A stretch of DNA of 64,000 nucleotides from DATAZK01 sp963731205. Its GTDB lineage: Bacteria > Actinomycetota > Actinomycetes > Frankiales > Frankiaceae. Below, piece by piece: positions 44,517 through 55,264 of this stretch. The translations under genes and the position numbers were made by a program. The notes under the pieces are model-generated. The model made no database searches. It had not been told where the DNA came from and saw only the letters and a program-made list of their open reading frames with translations. Numbering within the stretch: the first letter of the stretch is position 1; every line of letters begins with the position of its first letter. The DNA lies in contig CAVSUJ010000002.1 of NCBI GenBank assembly GCA_963731205.1, positions 1,550,001-1,614,000 on the forward strand, read 5' to 3'.

Positions 44517-45230
44517 ATGGCGACGGCGACATTAAGCAGATCGGATCAACGCCGGCGGCGAACAGCAACGGTTTCAGGTCGTCGAAGCCGCCGCGGCTGT
44601 CGCCGGCGGGTAGGCGGCGGCCGTGCGGTGTTGGTGGCCGTGGACTGGTGTTGGTGGCGGTGGGGGCGGCGGTCGCTGCATCGGCGGCGCTGTCGGCCGG
44701 GGCGAAACATGACGTGCTTGCGCTATCGCCAGGTCGGTGCCCGCCGGTCGGATGTTGACGGCCGGCGATCTGCGGACGGTGCGGGTGTCGGCGGACAGTT
44801 CGGTGGCGACGGTGCCGGCGGCCGATGAGGCGTCGGTGTGGGCCAGCGCACGCGGGTGGACCTGGTGGCCGGAATTCCCTTTTGAATCCGGCGTGCTTTG
44901 GGCGGAGCCGGCGGTTCCTGGTGCGGGGCAGGCGCTGCTCGGTGTGGCGTTCAAGCCGGGTCAGCTTCCGGCCCGGCCGCTGGCGCGGGGAGACCACGCC
45001 GAACTGATCAGCCACGCCTGCGCGGCAGGAACGACTCAAGGCCGTCCTCGTCGGGCGAGCTCGCCGACGATGGTCGTGCAGGTGACGGTGGACGCGGAAT
45101 CGGCCGGCGGCATCGGATGGGACGACGGTGGTCGATCTGGTGCTGCCCGCTGATGCGGCGCCGTCGGTGGCCGCGCAGGCGGCTAATGGTCAGTTGGTGT
45201 TGGTGTTGCTTGCCCGGGACTGGTTCGTAA
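44517..45230 (+). CDS. SAF-domain protein (CpaB/RcpC-like), frameshifted
   Basis: One N-terminal transmembrane helix (GLVLVAVGAAVAASAALSAG). Then, across shifts, the SAF pattern: SVPAGRMLTAGDLRTVRVSA and the stretch AVPGAGQALLGVAFKPGQLP followed by ARPLARGDHAEL. The end reads VVDLVLPADAAPSVAAQAAN and GQLVLVLL, stopping at 45228-45230 with TAATG overlap to the next gene. SAF/CpaB proteins help assemble the outer parts of the Tad pilus machinery; in Gram-positives the role is less clear. Confidence 0.6.
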
Positions 45231-46074
45231 TGCTGATCGCGCTGGCGTCGCTCAAACACGCACCCGGGGTCACCACCACTGCGTTGGGCCTGGCATCCGC
45301 GTGGCCGCGGCCGGATGCTGCTAGCCGAGTGTGATCCGGCCGGGGCGGACATTCCCGCCTGGCTGCAGCTACCGGCCGGGGCCGGGTGTGGTGGATGCAG
45401 CTTTAGAGCTGCGCCGGGCAAACCGCAGCAGGCGTCGGAGCTGTTCGGCGTGTGGGGCTGTGCGACGGCTCTCGGGGCTGATCGGCTGTGGCTGCTGCGC
45501 GGGCGTTGATGATCCGGCGTCAGAGCGGGGCGATCACCGGTAGCTGGCCGGCTGTTGCCGAGCAGCTAGCCGATGTCGGGATGAGGACGACGGTCCGGTG
45601 GATGTGGTGGCCGACTGCGGCCGGTTGTCGGATGCGCACGCGCCATGGCCGCTGCTGGAGGCGGCCGACATCGTTGGGCTGGCGGTGCGCCCGACGGTGG
45701 CGGGGGTTCGGCTGGCCGGCCGCTGGCTGCCAGCGCTGCAGCAACGACTGGCCGGCGAAGGCAGGGACTGTGGGCACGGTTGCGGCTGCTGGTGGTCGGC
45801 GCCGGTCCCTACCCAGCCGCCGAGATCGCCGACGCGCTCGGTCTGCCGCTGTTGGGGGTGCTTCCCGATGACCGGTCGGCGGCGGCGGCGCTCGCTGCCG
45901 GCGGCGGCCGGGGCCTGGCTCGCAGCCGACTGTGGCGCGCACTGAGTCGAGCTCGCCAGACAGCTCGCCGAGCACGCTGCCCCGGCTGACGGACCAGCCG
46001 ACGGCGCCTTGACCGAGCGAGACTCGGCATGGTCGACGGCTGACACGATCGTCGCTGAGGCGGTGGTGGCGTGA
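45230..46074 (+). CDS. CpaE/MinD-like protein with altered P-loop, frameshifted
   Basis: Starts MLIALASLKHAPGVTTTALG LASAWP, followed by CDPAGADIPAWLQLPAGAG (the Asp of the MinD switch region) and, after shifts, VVADCGRLSDAHAPWPLLEA, LLVVGAGPYPAAEIADALGL and LLGVLPDDRSAAAALAAGGG. The end ALTERDSAWSTADTIVAEAV stops at 46072-46074. In MinD proteins the loop reads KGGxGKT; here the second lysine is replaced (KHAPGVTT), so ATP binding or hydrolysis may be weak or lost. CpaE-like proteins place Tad pili in the cell. Confidence 0.65.
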
Positions 46075-47514
46075 CGATTCATGCGGCGCGACATGAGGGT
46101 TTCGGGACCTGCCGGGTGCCGCTCCTGATGCTGTGCCGGCCTGGAGTGGGCGACGGTGACCCGGCTGCGCCGAACGGTCGCGGAACGGCTGACCGAGGAA
46201 CTGGGCCGGCTCGGCGGGTCGGGACAGCCGGCGCTGTCGGCGGCGGATGTGCGGATGCTGGGCCGCAGTCTGATCGCCGCCGAACTCGCCGACCATGTCA
46301 CCGGCCGAGGTCCGCGCCGGCCTTGCCGGCACCGTCGGTGGCGGAGGAGGACGTGCTGGCGGAGGCGGTGTTCGCCGCGCTTTTCGGGCTGGGCCGGTTG
46401 CAGCCGCTGATTGATGACCCGCTGGTGGAAAACATTGACGTCGACGGCTTCGACCAGGTGTGGATCTCCTACGCCGACGGCCGGCTGGAGTCCGGGCCGC
46501 CGGTCGCGGATTCGGATGCGGATCTGGTCGAAACGCTCCAGTCCTACGCCGCCTACACCGCCGGGCGGCGAGCCGGGAGTTCTCCACCGCCCGGCCGCTG
46601 CTGCATCTGCGGCTGCCGGACGGCAGCCGCCTCGCCGCCTGGCAGGGCCTGTCGGCCCGGCCGGGGTTGACGATCCGCCGCCATCGCCTCGCCGACGTCA
46701 CCCTGACCGACCTGCAGAGTCTCGGCACCGTCGACACCGCGCTGGCCGGGTTTCTTGCGGCGGCGGTGCGGGCCGGCAAAAACATTGATCGTGACCGGCG
46801 GGTTGAACGCCGGCAAAACCACGCTGCTGCGGGCGTTGGCCGCCGAGTTCGACCCGCTTGGAAAAAGTTGTCGTGTTGGAAAAGGAAGCCGAACTCGGGC
46901 TGGACCGGCTGCCGCACCGCCACGCCCGGGTCGTCGCGCTGGAGGCCCGGGAAGCGAACGCCGAAGGCGCCGGAGCAATCAGCCTGGCGAGTTGATGACG
47001 CATGCGCTGCGGATGAACGCCCGCCGGATCCTGGTCGGGCGAGGTCCGCGGCGACGAACTGATTCCGATGCTGACCGCGATGGGCTCAGGTAATCCCGGA
47101 TCGTTGTGCACGCTGCACGCCAACTCCTCCGCCGCCGCGATCAGCCGCATGGTCTCGATCGGCCTGACGCGGAACGCATCGGCTGCCGGCCGAGGCGACC
47201 CATGCGCTGATCGCCGACGCCGTCGACTTCGTCATCCACCTCGAACTCGACGACCCCGGAGCTGGCGGCAGGGCGGACGGGTGGTCGCGTCGGTGCGGGA
47301 AATCCTCGACCTCGGTGAAGGCGGCCGGGTCACCTCGAACGAGATCTTCACGCCCGGGCCGGACGGCCGGGCGGTCCCCACCCTGGCGCCGCGCTGTTTG
47401 CCGGATCTGGTCGCCGCCGGCCTCGACCCGGGCCTGCTGCACCGGCAGCAGGGCTGGTGGGACCAACAACCCGACCCCGTCGGAAACAAAGAGGGTTTGC
47501 GATGGGTGGGATAA
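46071..47514 (+). CDS. TadA/CpaF secretion ATPase, frameshifted
   Basis: From GTG 46071 across several shifts. N-terminal part: TRLRRTVAERLTEELGRLGG and the family block DPLVENIDVDGFDQVWISYA. Core: TIRRHRLADVTLTDLQSLGT, Walker A IVTGGLNAGKTTLLRALAAE, LEKEAELGLDRL, Walker B ALRMNARRILVGEVRGDELI-type text and the His box GNPGSLCTLHANSSAAAISR. Ends LRWVG at 47514, overlapping the next ATG by 13 bases. Hexameric ATPase that powers the assembly and retraction of Flp-type pili. Confidence 0.8.
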
Positions 47515-48408
47515 CCGCGGTCGCCGGCCTGGGGGGCGCCCTGGCCGGCCTCGGACTGCTGATCGCTACCGCAGGGTGGCGGCGCGCCCGCCATCGATCG
47601 CGTACCAGCACGCAGCACATCGAGACTCGCGCTGTGGCTGCGGCGGCTGTCGTGGCGGCAGGCGGCGGCGATCGTCGTGGTGCCGCTGGTGGTGTTGGCG
47701 GTGACCGGCTGGCCGGTGCTGGCCGGCTGGACGCTGGTCGGGGTGCTGTTGCTGCCGCGGCTGTTGGGCGGCCGCCGGCGAGGCGGTGCGCCGGCTCGAT
47801 CGCCTCGCGGCGTTGGCGGATTGGACCCGCCGGCTGGCGAGTGTGCTGACCGCCGGCGCCGGTCTGGAGCAGGCGATCGAAACCACGGTGCGGACCGCGC
47901 CCGCGCCGATCGCCGCCGACATTCGCCGGCTCGCCGGCCGGCTCCGCGGCCGCCAATCCACCCGCCGCGCGCTGCTTGCCTTTGCCGACGAGTTGGACGA
48001 TCCGATCGGGGATCTGGTCGTCGCCGCGTTGCTGTTGGCGGCCGAACGCCGCGGCCGTGGGCTGACCCGCGTCCTGGAACGCCTCGCTGGCACGGTGGAA
48101 GCGGAAGTGGCGATGCGCCGCCAAGTCGACGCCGACCGGGCCACCCCGCGCACCACCGCCCGCTACGTCACCGCCATCACCCTGCTCACTGCCGCGCTGC
48201 TGATTCTGACCCGGCGCGGCCTATGTCGCCCCGTTCGCCACCGCTGCCGGGCAGCTGATGCTGGGCCTGATCGGCCTGATCTTCGCGGCCGCGTTCGGGT
48301 GGATGGCCAGCCTGACCGCCGACAATCCCGGCAGCCCGGCTGCTGCCTGCCAGTCGCTCCGACGGCAAACCCGTCACCCCAGCCGCTGCCGGGCGGTGGT
48401 CGGCATGA
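47502..48408 (+). CDS. TadB-like pilus assembly membrane protein, frameshifted
   Basis: Starts MGGITAVAGLGGALAGLGLL with helices near the N-terminus (IVVVPLVVLAVTGWPVLAGW). Then the type II secretion F-type cytosolic helices: RRLDRLAALADWTRRLASVL, TAGAGLEQAIETTVRTAPAP, LVVAALLLAAERRGRGLTRV and RLAGTVEAEVAMRRQVDADR. C-terminal helices VTAITLLTAALLILT and LMLGLIGLIFAAAFGWM. Stop at 48406-48408 overlaps TadC by ATGA. Inner-membrane platform protein of the Tad machine. Confidence 0.75.
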
Positions 48409-49312
48409 CACCAGTGGCCTTGGCCGCCGTCGGTGGTGCCGTCGCGGGCGGCGGGGTCCTGCTGCTGGTTCGTGCGATTCGGCCGGCGCGGATGCCGCTG
48501 ACCACCGCCCTGCAACGGCTCCAACAACCCGCCCCGTCACACGCGACCCATCAGGCCCGACGAATCCGGTGGCGAGTGTGGCCAGCAGAGCCCGCCGGTT
48601 CGGGGGCTGGCTTGCCGCTTCATCCCGTGGGTTTGCCGGTGCCGACCGCGGACCTGGCGATCCTGGAGATGCCCGTCGAGGACTTCTGGCTCCGCAAAGC
48701 CGTCATGGCCCTGTTCGGGTTGCTGCTGCCGGGGCTGACCGCCGCCGCGATCACCGCCGCCGGCATCCACCTGTCGCTTCGCAGTCCCCGCCGGGCTCGG
48801 ATTGCTTTTGGCTGCCGGGTTCTTCTTCGCTCCCGACCTGGTCGTGCGCAGCCAAGCCAAGGAGGCGCGGGAGACGTTCTCGGCGGCGGTCGGCGCCTAC
48901 CTGGACCTGGTCGCGCTCGAACGCGCCGCGGACGGCGCACCCGCCGAAGCGCTCACCCGCGCCGCCGACTGTCGCCGACAGCTGGCCGTTCCGCCGACTC
49001 CGGCAAGCGTTGGAACAGGCCCGGCTCGCCGGCACCCCACCCTGGGAAACCCTCGCCGCCGTCGCTGGCGAGATCGGCGTCGACGACCTGGCCGACCTGG
49101 CGGACATTCTCGCCGCCGCCGGGGACGACGGCGCCGCCGTCTACGACGCGCTCACCGCCAAAGCCGCCAGCCTGCGCAGCCGGCAACTCGCCGCCGCCAA
49201 AGCCGCCGCCAACACCGCCTCGGAAAAGCTCACCCTGCCCGGGGTCCTGCTCTGCTTCGGCTTCCTGCTGCTGGTCTGCTACCCCGGCATCGCCCGCGTC
49301 CTCGGCCTCTAA
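48405..49312 (+). CDS. TadC-like pilus assembly membrane protein, frameshifted
   Basis: Starts MTPVALAAVGGAVAGGGVLL; middle LHPVGLPVPTADLAILEMPV and KAVMALFGLLLPGLTAAAIT; then LLLAAGFFFAPDLVVRSQAK, TFSAAVGAYLDLVALERAAD, the conserved F-domain ALEQARLAGTPPWETLAAVA and IGVDDLADLADILAAAGDDG, and the last helix LLCFGFLLLVCYPGIARVLG. Second platform subunit, partner of TadB. Frame changes near 48540, 48590, 48800 and 48970. Confidence 0.75.
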
Positions 49313-49340
49313 CCACCCACCGACGAAAGGAAATTCGCTG

Positions 49341-49531
49341 ATGACCATTCGGCTCTGGCTCTCACTGATCTCAGCGCCGGCTCGACGCGCTACGCGCTGC
49401 CCGCGATGGCGAGCGAAGGATCGGTCACCTTGGAGCAGGTCGTCATCGCCGCCGGTCTGCTGGCCGCCGCGGTCGGTCTGGTCGCGATCATCGTCGCTGT
49501 CGTCAACAGCTACGCCGGCAAAATCCACTAA
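49341..49531 (+). CDS. Flp-like small pilin candidate, frameshifted
   Basis: About 63 residues. The start (AAAGGA upstream) reads MTIRLWLSLISA and resumes, one frame on, ALPAMASEGSVTLEQVVIAA followed by a hydrophobic helix and IVAVVNSYAGKIH. The short positively charged leader, the E at the start of the hydrophobic stretch (LEQV) and the single helix fit Flp-type pilins or their close relatives. 191 bases between start and stop show an indel near 49377. Confidence 0.6.
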
Positions 49532-49542
49532 CAGCCGCACCC

Positions 49543-49957
49543 ATGGGCATTCGCAACCACACGGCCCCGCCGCCCGCGCCGAACCGACGCGGGGGAGGAG
49601 GGGTCGGTCAGCCTGCAGCTGGCGGTGATCTTCCCCGCCGTGTTGTTGCTGATTCTGCTTGCGGTGCAGGCCGGGTTGTGGTTTCACGCCCGCCATCTCG
49701 CCCAAGCCGCCGCCCAAGAAGGACTACGCGCCGCCCGGCAGTACGACGGCAGCAGCAGCGCCGGCCAAACCGCCGCCGGCGGCCTCCTCACCCGTGACGC
49801 CGGCGACCTGCTCGCCGCCCCGCACATCGCCGTGCAACGCAGCCCCACCCAAGCCGACGTGCACATCAGCGGACACGCCCTGTCCCTACTGCCCGGCTTC
49901 AGCTTCACCGTCACCGCCCACGCCGCCGGCCCCGTCGAACGCTTCACCAACCCATGA
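49543..49957 (+). CDS. TadE-like minor pilin 1, frameshifted
   Basis: Reads RGSVSLQLAVIFPAVLLLIL (prepilin-type start: SVSLQ, then a long hydrophobic helix), VQAGLWFHARHLAQAAAQEG and the periplasmic-type tail VHISGHALSLLPGFSFTVTA, ending ERFTNP. This is the TadE pseudopilin pattern (E/Q after the leader, A-rich helix, AAQEGxRAAR). A shift lies near 49590. Stop overlaps the next ATG. Confidence 0.7.
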
Positions 49958-50438
49958 ACCACCGACTAGCGCTCCGCACGGGCCTTCGCCTTCGCGGCCA
50001 GGGCAGGCCGTGCTCGCAGCGATGGTGACGGGAGGAGGGGTCGGTGGCGTTGGAACTTGCGGTCGCCACCCCGGCAGTGCTGCTGGTGTTGCTGCTGATT
50101 GTGGCCGCCGGCCGGATGTCGACCGCGCACAGCCAAGTCCAAGAAGCGGCCCGTGACGCTGCCCGCGCCGCCAGCCTGCAACGCACCCTTCCCGCCGCAG
50201 CAGCCGCCGCCCAAACCGCCACCGCGGCAGTCGTTCGACCGGCCAGCAGGTGCACTGCACCAACCTGACCACCGACACCACCGGCAGCTTCGACGGACCC
50301 GGGATCGGCGGATCCGTTCACGTCACCGTCTCCTGCACCGTCCCGCTCGGTGATCTCAGCCCGCTGCCGCTGCCCGGCAGCCGGACCATCACCGCCGACT
50401 CCACCTCGGTCCTCGACACCTACCGCGGTGGCCCATGA
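49954..50438 (+). CDS. TadE-like minor pilin 2, frameshifted
   Basis: ATG 49954 overlaps the preceding stop. After a shift near 50000: GSVALELAVATPAVLLVLLL (prepilin-type with Glu after the leader), RMSTAHSQVQEAARDAARAA. After another near 50235: VHCTNLTTDTTGSFDGPGIG, VHVTVSCTVPLGDLSPLPLP, ending STSVLDTYRGGP. Two cysteines could form a disulfide. Second TadE-type pseudopilin of the operon. Confidence 0.7.
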
Positions 50439-50914
50439 CCCCGGCAGCCGCGCGTCGCGCACGTCACGAAAACCCCTGCCGCACAAGAGGATCGCGAGCA
50501 GGGTTCGATCAGCCTGTTCCTCGTGGTTGTGGTGCTGGCGCTGTTCGTGGTGTTCGGTCTGGTGGTCGACGGCGGTGCCCGCCTCGATGCGCAACGCCGC
50601 GCCACCGACCAAGCCGAGCAAGCCGCCCGCGCCGCCGCCCAAGCCATCAATCCCACCAGCCTGCGCGCGTCCGACACCGTCACCCTCGACCCGACCGCCG
50701 CCCACGTGCCGCAGCGGCCCGCTATCTGTCGGGCGTCGGCAACGTCACTCTCACCGGCGTGCACGTCACCGCCACCACCGTGACCGTCACCGTCACCACC
50801 ACGGCGACGCCGGTCGTGCTGTCCCTCATCGGCCTGCACACCCTCACCGTCACCGGCACCGGCACCGCGCAACTCCTGCGCGGCGGCACCGCGCAAACCC
50901 TGGCGGCACCATGA
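50435..50914 (+). CDS. TadG-like pilus protein, frameshifted
   Basis: ATGA overlap with the previous gene. After a shift near 50500: GSISLFLVVVVLALFVVFGL, VVDGGARLDAQRRATDQAEQ and AARAAAQAINPTSLRASDTV, then TGVHVTATTVTVTVTTTATP and LHTLTVTGTGTAQLLRGGTA. This matches the Flp pilus-assembly TadE/G-like family: one N-terminal helix, then a VDGG motif and Thr/Val-rich beta domain. Shifted again near 50720. Confidence 0.7.
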   Translation: MTPAAARRARHENPCRTRGSRAGFDQPVPRGCGAGAVRGVRSGGRRRCPPRCATPRHRPSRASRPRRRPSHQSHQPARVRHRHPRPDRRPRAAAARYLSGVGNVTLTGVHVTATTVTVTVTTTATPVVLSLIGLHTLTVTGTGTAQLLRGGTAQTLAAP

Positions 50915-53706
50915 GCACCGCCCGCCACGCCGCCCCCACCCGCCGCCGCACACCGTCAGACCCAGCTGGTCAGCGAGCCACAGGAGTCGGTGGCGGGAAT
51001 GGCTGCCGGCCTCGGCGCCCTGCTGCTGCTGCTCGGCTTCCTGGTCGGAATCCCGCGCGCTGCTTGTTGCCGTTGCCGGCATTCCGTTCAGCCACGGATT
51101 GCCGTCCTGGGCGCAGCTTTCCGCGCAGCTACGCGGACCCGATGACGGCGAACTCCTCAAAGACATCCTGCTGTGCCTGGCATGGATCGGCTGGGCCGTC
51201 TTCACCCTCCTTGCCGCCCTCGAAACCGTCGCGCTGGCACGGCAAACCGTCGCCCCCACGCTTGTCGGTCTCGGGCAGTCTGCAGCCCGCCGTCGGCCGG
51301 CTCGTCGCCGCCGTCGCCCTGCTGCTACCAGCCGCCAGCACCGCCCTGCACCTTGCCGGGCACGGCGCAGCACCCCGCATCCCAGTGACCGCACCGTTGC
51401 GGCCCGCGGCCACCAACGCCCCACCGACCATCGACCGCTGCCGTCTCGCTCCGTTCCGCGCCGACACCGGCGATCACGCCGCCGACGGCGACCGCTACCG
51501 CGGCAACGATGACCGCGGACGTGTTCCCGGTCTACGTGGTGGGGACCGATCACACCGGCGCCCGGGACACCCTGTGGTCCATCGCCCAACGACATCTCGG
51601 AAACCCGCTGCGGTGGCGGGAAATCGCCCAACTCAACGACGGACAACCCCAACCCGACGGCAGCCGTGTTCACCGACCCCAACCTCATCCGCCCCGGCTG
51701 GCGACTACGCCTGCCCGCCGACGCCACCGGCCTGCCCACCCACAACTCCGGCCCGCCGGTCGGCGTCGGCGAGCTCGAGCCGCCGCTGACCCCGGTGCCG
51801 GCACCGCAAGTCGCCCCTCCGGACCCGACCGAACCGCGACGGCCGTCGCCGTCGCCGCCGGCGTCGAGCACGCCGACGTCCACACCGTCGCCGCAGACAG
51901 AGTCCGAGCCGGTACCGAGCGAGCAGCGTGCCCAACCCGCCGGCGGAGGAGGCGCAGCCTCGCGCTGGGTCGGTTCGGCTCGGTCCGGGAAGCGAGATCA
52001 GCCTCGCGCTCGCCGCCGCGATCCTGCTTGGCGTCTCGTTGCGTCGGCTGCGGCGACGGCAGCGCTACCGACCCGAACCGCCTGGCCCTGCGCAGCTCGC
52101 CGGGCATCCGCCGCTGCCGCCCCCACTACGGCAGCTGCTCGCCCACAGCGACACGACACAGGAGCTCACCGGGGCGCCAAGCGGACCGCAGGCGCACACC
52201 AGCCCACCCGGCCACTGGAAGCTCGGCACCCGCGACGACCCCGCCGATCGAGCTGCGCTGGACCGACCATCCACTGTTGACAGTTCTCGGGACCAGGCGC
52301 CGGCAGCGTCGTCCGCGCGCTGCTCGCTATCCGCGCTGCTCGACAGCAGCGCCGGACACCGACATCCTCGCCGGCGGCAACATCCTTGAGGTCTTGTTGC
52401 CCGGTGCACGGCCGTCGCGGCAGTCGTCCAACTCGACGCGCCGACGGACGCGTTGCGGCGGCTGCAGCTGGAGGTGGTCAGCCGCAGCCGGCTGCTGGCC
52501 GACGCCGACCTCCCCACCGCCGCCGCCTACCGCGCCCGCCATCCCGAAGACCCGTTCCCAGCACTGCTGCTGCTGGCCGACGAGGCGCTGCTCGCCGAGC
52601 CCGCGCTACATCCCCTCCTGGCCGCCAACAGCCATCTAGACATCGTCGCCGTCGCACTCTATGACCCAAAACCTTCACAACCACAGGAGTTCTCGAGTAT
52701 TCGTGTCGACGACGACGGCAACGTCGTCAGTGCTCAGCCCGCCACACTTGACGACCAGCTCGCTGGAGCCCGATTCTTCCGGCTCGACCCGGTCGACGCC
52801 GTCGCCCTGCTGCAAGCGGTCACCGAGGACGAGCAGCTCAGCACGCTCCCGCCGCTGCCAACCGAATCGATCATCGAGGTCGACTGGACCGCCGCCGCAC
52901 CGACACCGGTTCCTGCCGCGGAGTCCACCACGCCGGCTGAACCCGTCGCCGAGCCGACCGCTGCGATCCGGAGACCCCCGGTACGGGTGCAGCTTTTCGG
53001 GGCCGTCCGGATCTGGGTCAATAACACCGAAATCTCCACCGGCCTTCGCCGCACCGGCCGAGAACTGCTCGCCTGGTACCTGCTGCACCCCGACGGCCGA
53101 ACCATCGAAGAGGCCGTCGACGCCATCTGGCCCGACGACGACCCCGACCGCGGCCGCCAACACTTCTGGAATGCCCTCAACAGCCTGCGCAAGCGGCTAC
53201 GAGCATCCGCGGGCGAAACCACCCTGCACATCCTGGAAAGGTCCGGCGACACCTACCGTCCGCCACGCGACGAGTTCGACGTCGACCTCTGGACGTTCCA
53301 GGCCGCCGTCCAAACCGCCGGTCGGGCCAGCGACCCAGACACCCAGCTTGGCGCGTTGGGTCGCGCGATCGACAGCTACACCGGCCCTTTCGCTGCCGGC
53401 ACCGATTTCCTGTGGGCCGAGCCCATCCGCGAACAATGCCACCGCCGCGCCCTCGACGCCCACGTCGCCCAAGCCACCCTGCTGGCCGCGGCCGGCAACA
53501 CCGAACACGCCGTCTCCACCCTGGAAAACGCCCTTGAGCTTGACCCCTACGCCGAAGACCTTTACCGCCGGCTCATGACCCTGCACCACACCGCAGGCCG
53601 CAGCGAATCCGTCCGGCTGCTGTGGCAGCAACTCAACTCCCGGCTAGCCGACATCGACAGCGAACCCGACGACGCGACGTACCGGCTCTACCGGCAGTGC
53701 TCCTAA
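50911..53706 (+). CDS. Membrane LysM-BTAD regulator (SARP-like), frameshifted N-terminal half
   Basis: About 930 residues. Two or more helices near the N-terminus (LGALLLLLGFLVGIPRA, WAVFTLLAALETVALARQTV, LVAAVALLLPAASTALHLAG), then a LysM domain (DTLWSIAQRHLGNPLRWREI, DPNLIRPGWRLRLPA), a Pro/Ser/Thr linker, another helix (ISLALAAAILLGVSLRRL), a middle domain (ADLPTAAAYRARHPEDPFPA), and a C-terminal wHTH plus BTAD: VRVQLFGAVRIWVNNTEIST, RQHFWNALNSLRKRLRASAG and HAVSTLENALELDPYAEDLY. From 52453 the frame is clean. LysM binds peptidoglycan; the BTAD end is a transcription activator fold. It is last in the Tad operon, so a wall-sensing regulator of it is likely (inference). Confidence 0.7.
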
Positions 53707-53955
53707 CCCGAGTCCGGTTGTCCGGTAAATCCGAAGATGGAACGACCCATCGCCCAGAGCATCAACCGCGAACCTCACGGCGACCTGGGCCCCCGTGCGC
53801 GGGCGGCATCTACGCCGCGGGAACGGCGCCAGCCTTTCGGCAAGGAGGTGAGCTCGTCGGCGTTCCTGCTGTGCTCGTCGCCGAAGCGGCTGTCGCAGGC
53901 CCATGCCACGGACCTGCCGATTCCCAGTAAACCTGAATCTAGCCCGCATCCGTTT

Positions 53956-53974
53956 AGGGTTGTAAAGTAACCCT
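53956..53974. promoter_or_regulatory. Palindrome in front of the Fic gene
   Basis: AGGGTT (53956-53961) and AACCCT (53969-53974) form a perfect 6-bp dyad around GTAAAGT, ending 12 bases before the start. Further half-sites follow at AACCTG upstream (about 53924) and AGGGTTA at 53995-54001. Its place over the ribosome-site region suggests a repressor operator, possibly autoregulation. Confidence 0.5.
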
Positions 53975-53986
53975 GAACAAGGAGAG

Positions 53987-55264
53987 ATGGTGTCTAGGGT
54001 TATCCGCCGCCGCTGGCCAGCGAACTTCGGCGCTCCCTCGCGTCGTGACGTCCGCGGTTGCGAATACGAGGCGTTCATCCCCGATCGCCTGAGCGGGCGG
54101 GCGTTCAGGTTTGATGGTGAGGTCGCCGCCGAGGTTGCCGACGCCGAGGCAGCGATCAGCCGGCTTGACGTGCTGGGTTCAGCCCTGACGAACACCGAAG
54201 CGCTGGCCCGCATGCTGCTTCGAGCAGAATCCGTCGCTTCCTCAAAGATTGAAGGCCTCGAGGTCGGGGCCCGCCGTCTGCTGCGTGCCGAGGCCGCCCG
54301 ATCCCTCGGCGACGATCCCTCCGACGTCACCGCTACCCAGGTGCTGGCCAATATCGACGCGATGATGTTCGGCATCGGGCAAGCCCGGGCAGGTCAGCCC
54401 TTGACCGCCGATCTGCTGCTGGAAGTCCATCGCCGGCTCCTTGCTGGTTCCCGGCTGCAAGAGCATGGCGGTCAGTTGCGGCAGGCGCAGAACTGGATCA
54501 ACGGCAGCGACTACAACCCCTGCACGGCTGCCTTCGTCCCGCCACCCCCCGAGCTGGTGACCGGTCTGTTCACCGACCTGATCGATTTCTCCAACGACGA
54601 CGGCCTACCGGCCGTCGCGCAGGCAGCGATCGCGCACGCCCAGTTCGAAACCATCCACCCGTTCGTTGACGGCAACGGACGAACAGGCCGCGCGCTCATT
54701 CATCTGATCTTGCGGCGCAGAGGACTCGCCCAGCACGTGCTGCCGCCGGTCTCACTGGTCCTCGCAACCGCCGCCGGCGACTACGTCCACGGTCTGACAG
54801 CGACCCGCTACCGCGGCCCAGCCACCAGCCGGGCGGCACACGCCGGCATCAACCGATGGGTGTCGCAGTTCGCCGGCGCCTGCCAGCGGGCCGTGTCCGA
54901 CGCCGCATCGTTCGAACAGCGCGCCCGAGCCATCGAAGGCGACTGGCGCGCCCGACTGGGCCGGGTTCGCCGCCGATCGGGCACCGACCTACTTCTGGGC
55001 CGGCTGCTCGGCGCGCCTGTCGTGACCGTGACCAGTGCAGCCGCGCTCATCGACCGCAGCTTCGTGCAGACCAACGAAGCCGTTCGACGGCTCGAATCGG
55101 CGGGGATCCTGCGGCAAGTCAACGTCGGCCGGCGCAACCGCGCCTTCGAAGCGCCAGACATCATCACCGCGTTCACCGACCTCGAACGCAGGCTCGCCAG
55201 TCCCGCCGGCGACACGATGGTCGCCGCACCGGCTCGCCCAGTGCCGCGCCGACGTCAGCGCTGA
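53987..55264 (+). CDS. Fic family protein (AMP-transferase type)
   Basis: 425 residues, intact. The Fic core motif HPFVDGNGRTGRALIHLILR gives HPFxxGNGRxxR with the catalytic His, phosphate-binding N and Arg. An inhibitory-helix-like motif, SVASSKIEGL ((S/T)xxxE(G/N): S-SKI-EG), lies N-terminal to it, as in class II Fic proteins, so activity may be held off by the Glu until released. A C-terminal winged helix (VTVTSAAALIDRSFVQTNEA, RRLESAGILRQVNVGRRNRA) probably binds DNA. ATG and GTG starts (53987, 53990) follow AAGGAG. Sits between the two secretion operons. Target unknown. Confidence 0.85.
   Translation: MVSRVIRRRWPANFGAPSRRDVRGCEYEAFIPDRLSGRAFRFDGEVAAEVADAEAAISRLDVLGSALTNTEALARMLLRAESVASSKIEGLEVGARRLLRAEAARSLGDDPSDVTATQVLANIDAMMFGIGQARAGQPLTADLLLEVHRRLLAGSRLQEHGGQLRQAQNWINGSDYNPCTAAFVPPPPELVTGLFTDLIDFSNDDGLPAVAQAAIAHAQFETIHPFVDGNGRTGRALIHLILRRRGLAQHVLPPVSLVLATAAGDYVHGLTATRYRGPATSRAAHAGINRWVSQFAGACQRAVSDAASFEQRARAIEGDWRARLGRVRRRSGTDLLLGRLLGAPVVTVTSAAALIDRSFVQTNEAVRRLESAGILRQVNVGRRNRAFEAPDIITAFTDLERRLASPAGDTMVAAPARPVPRRRQR

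Noticed and set aside
50420..51883. A 487-residue minus-strand frame
   Set aside because: Arg/Gly-rich shadow over the TadG and LysM-BTAD genes.
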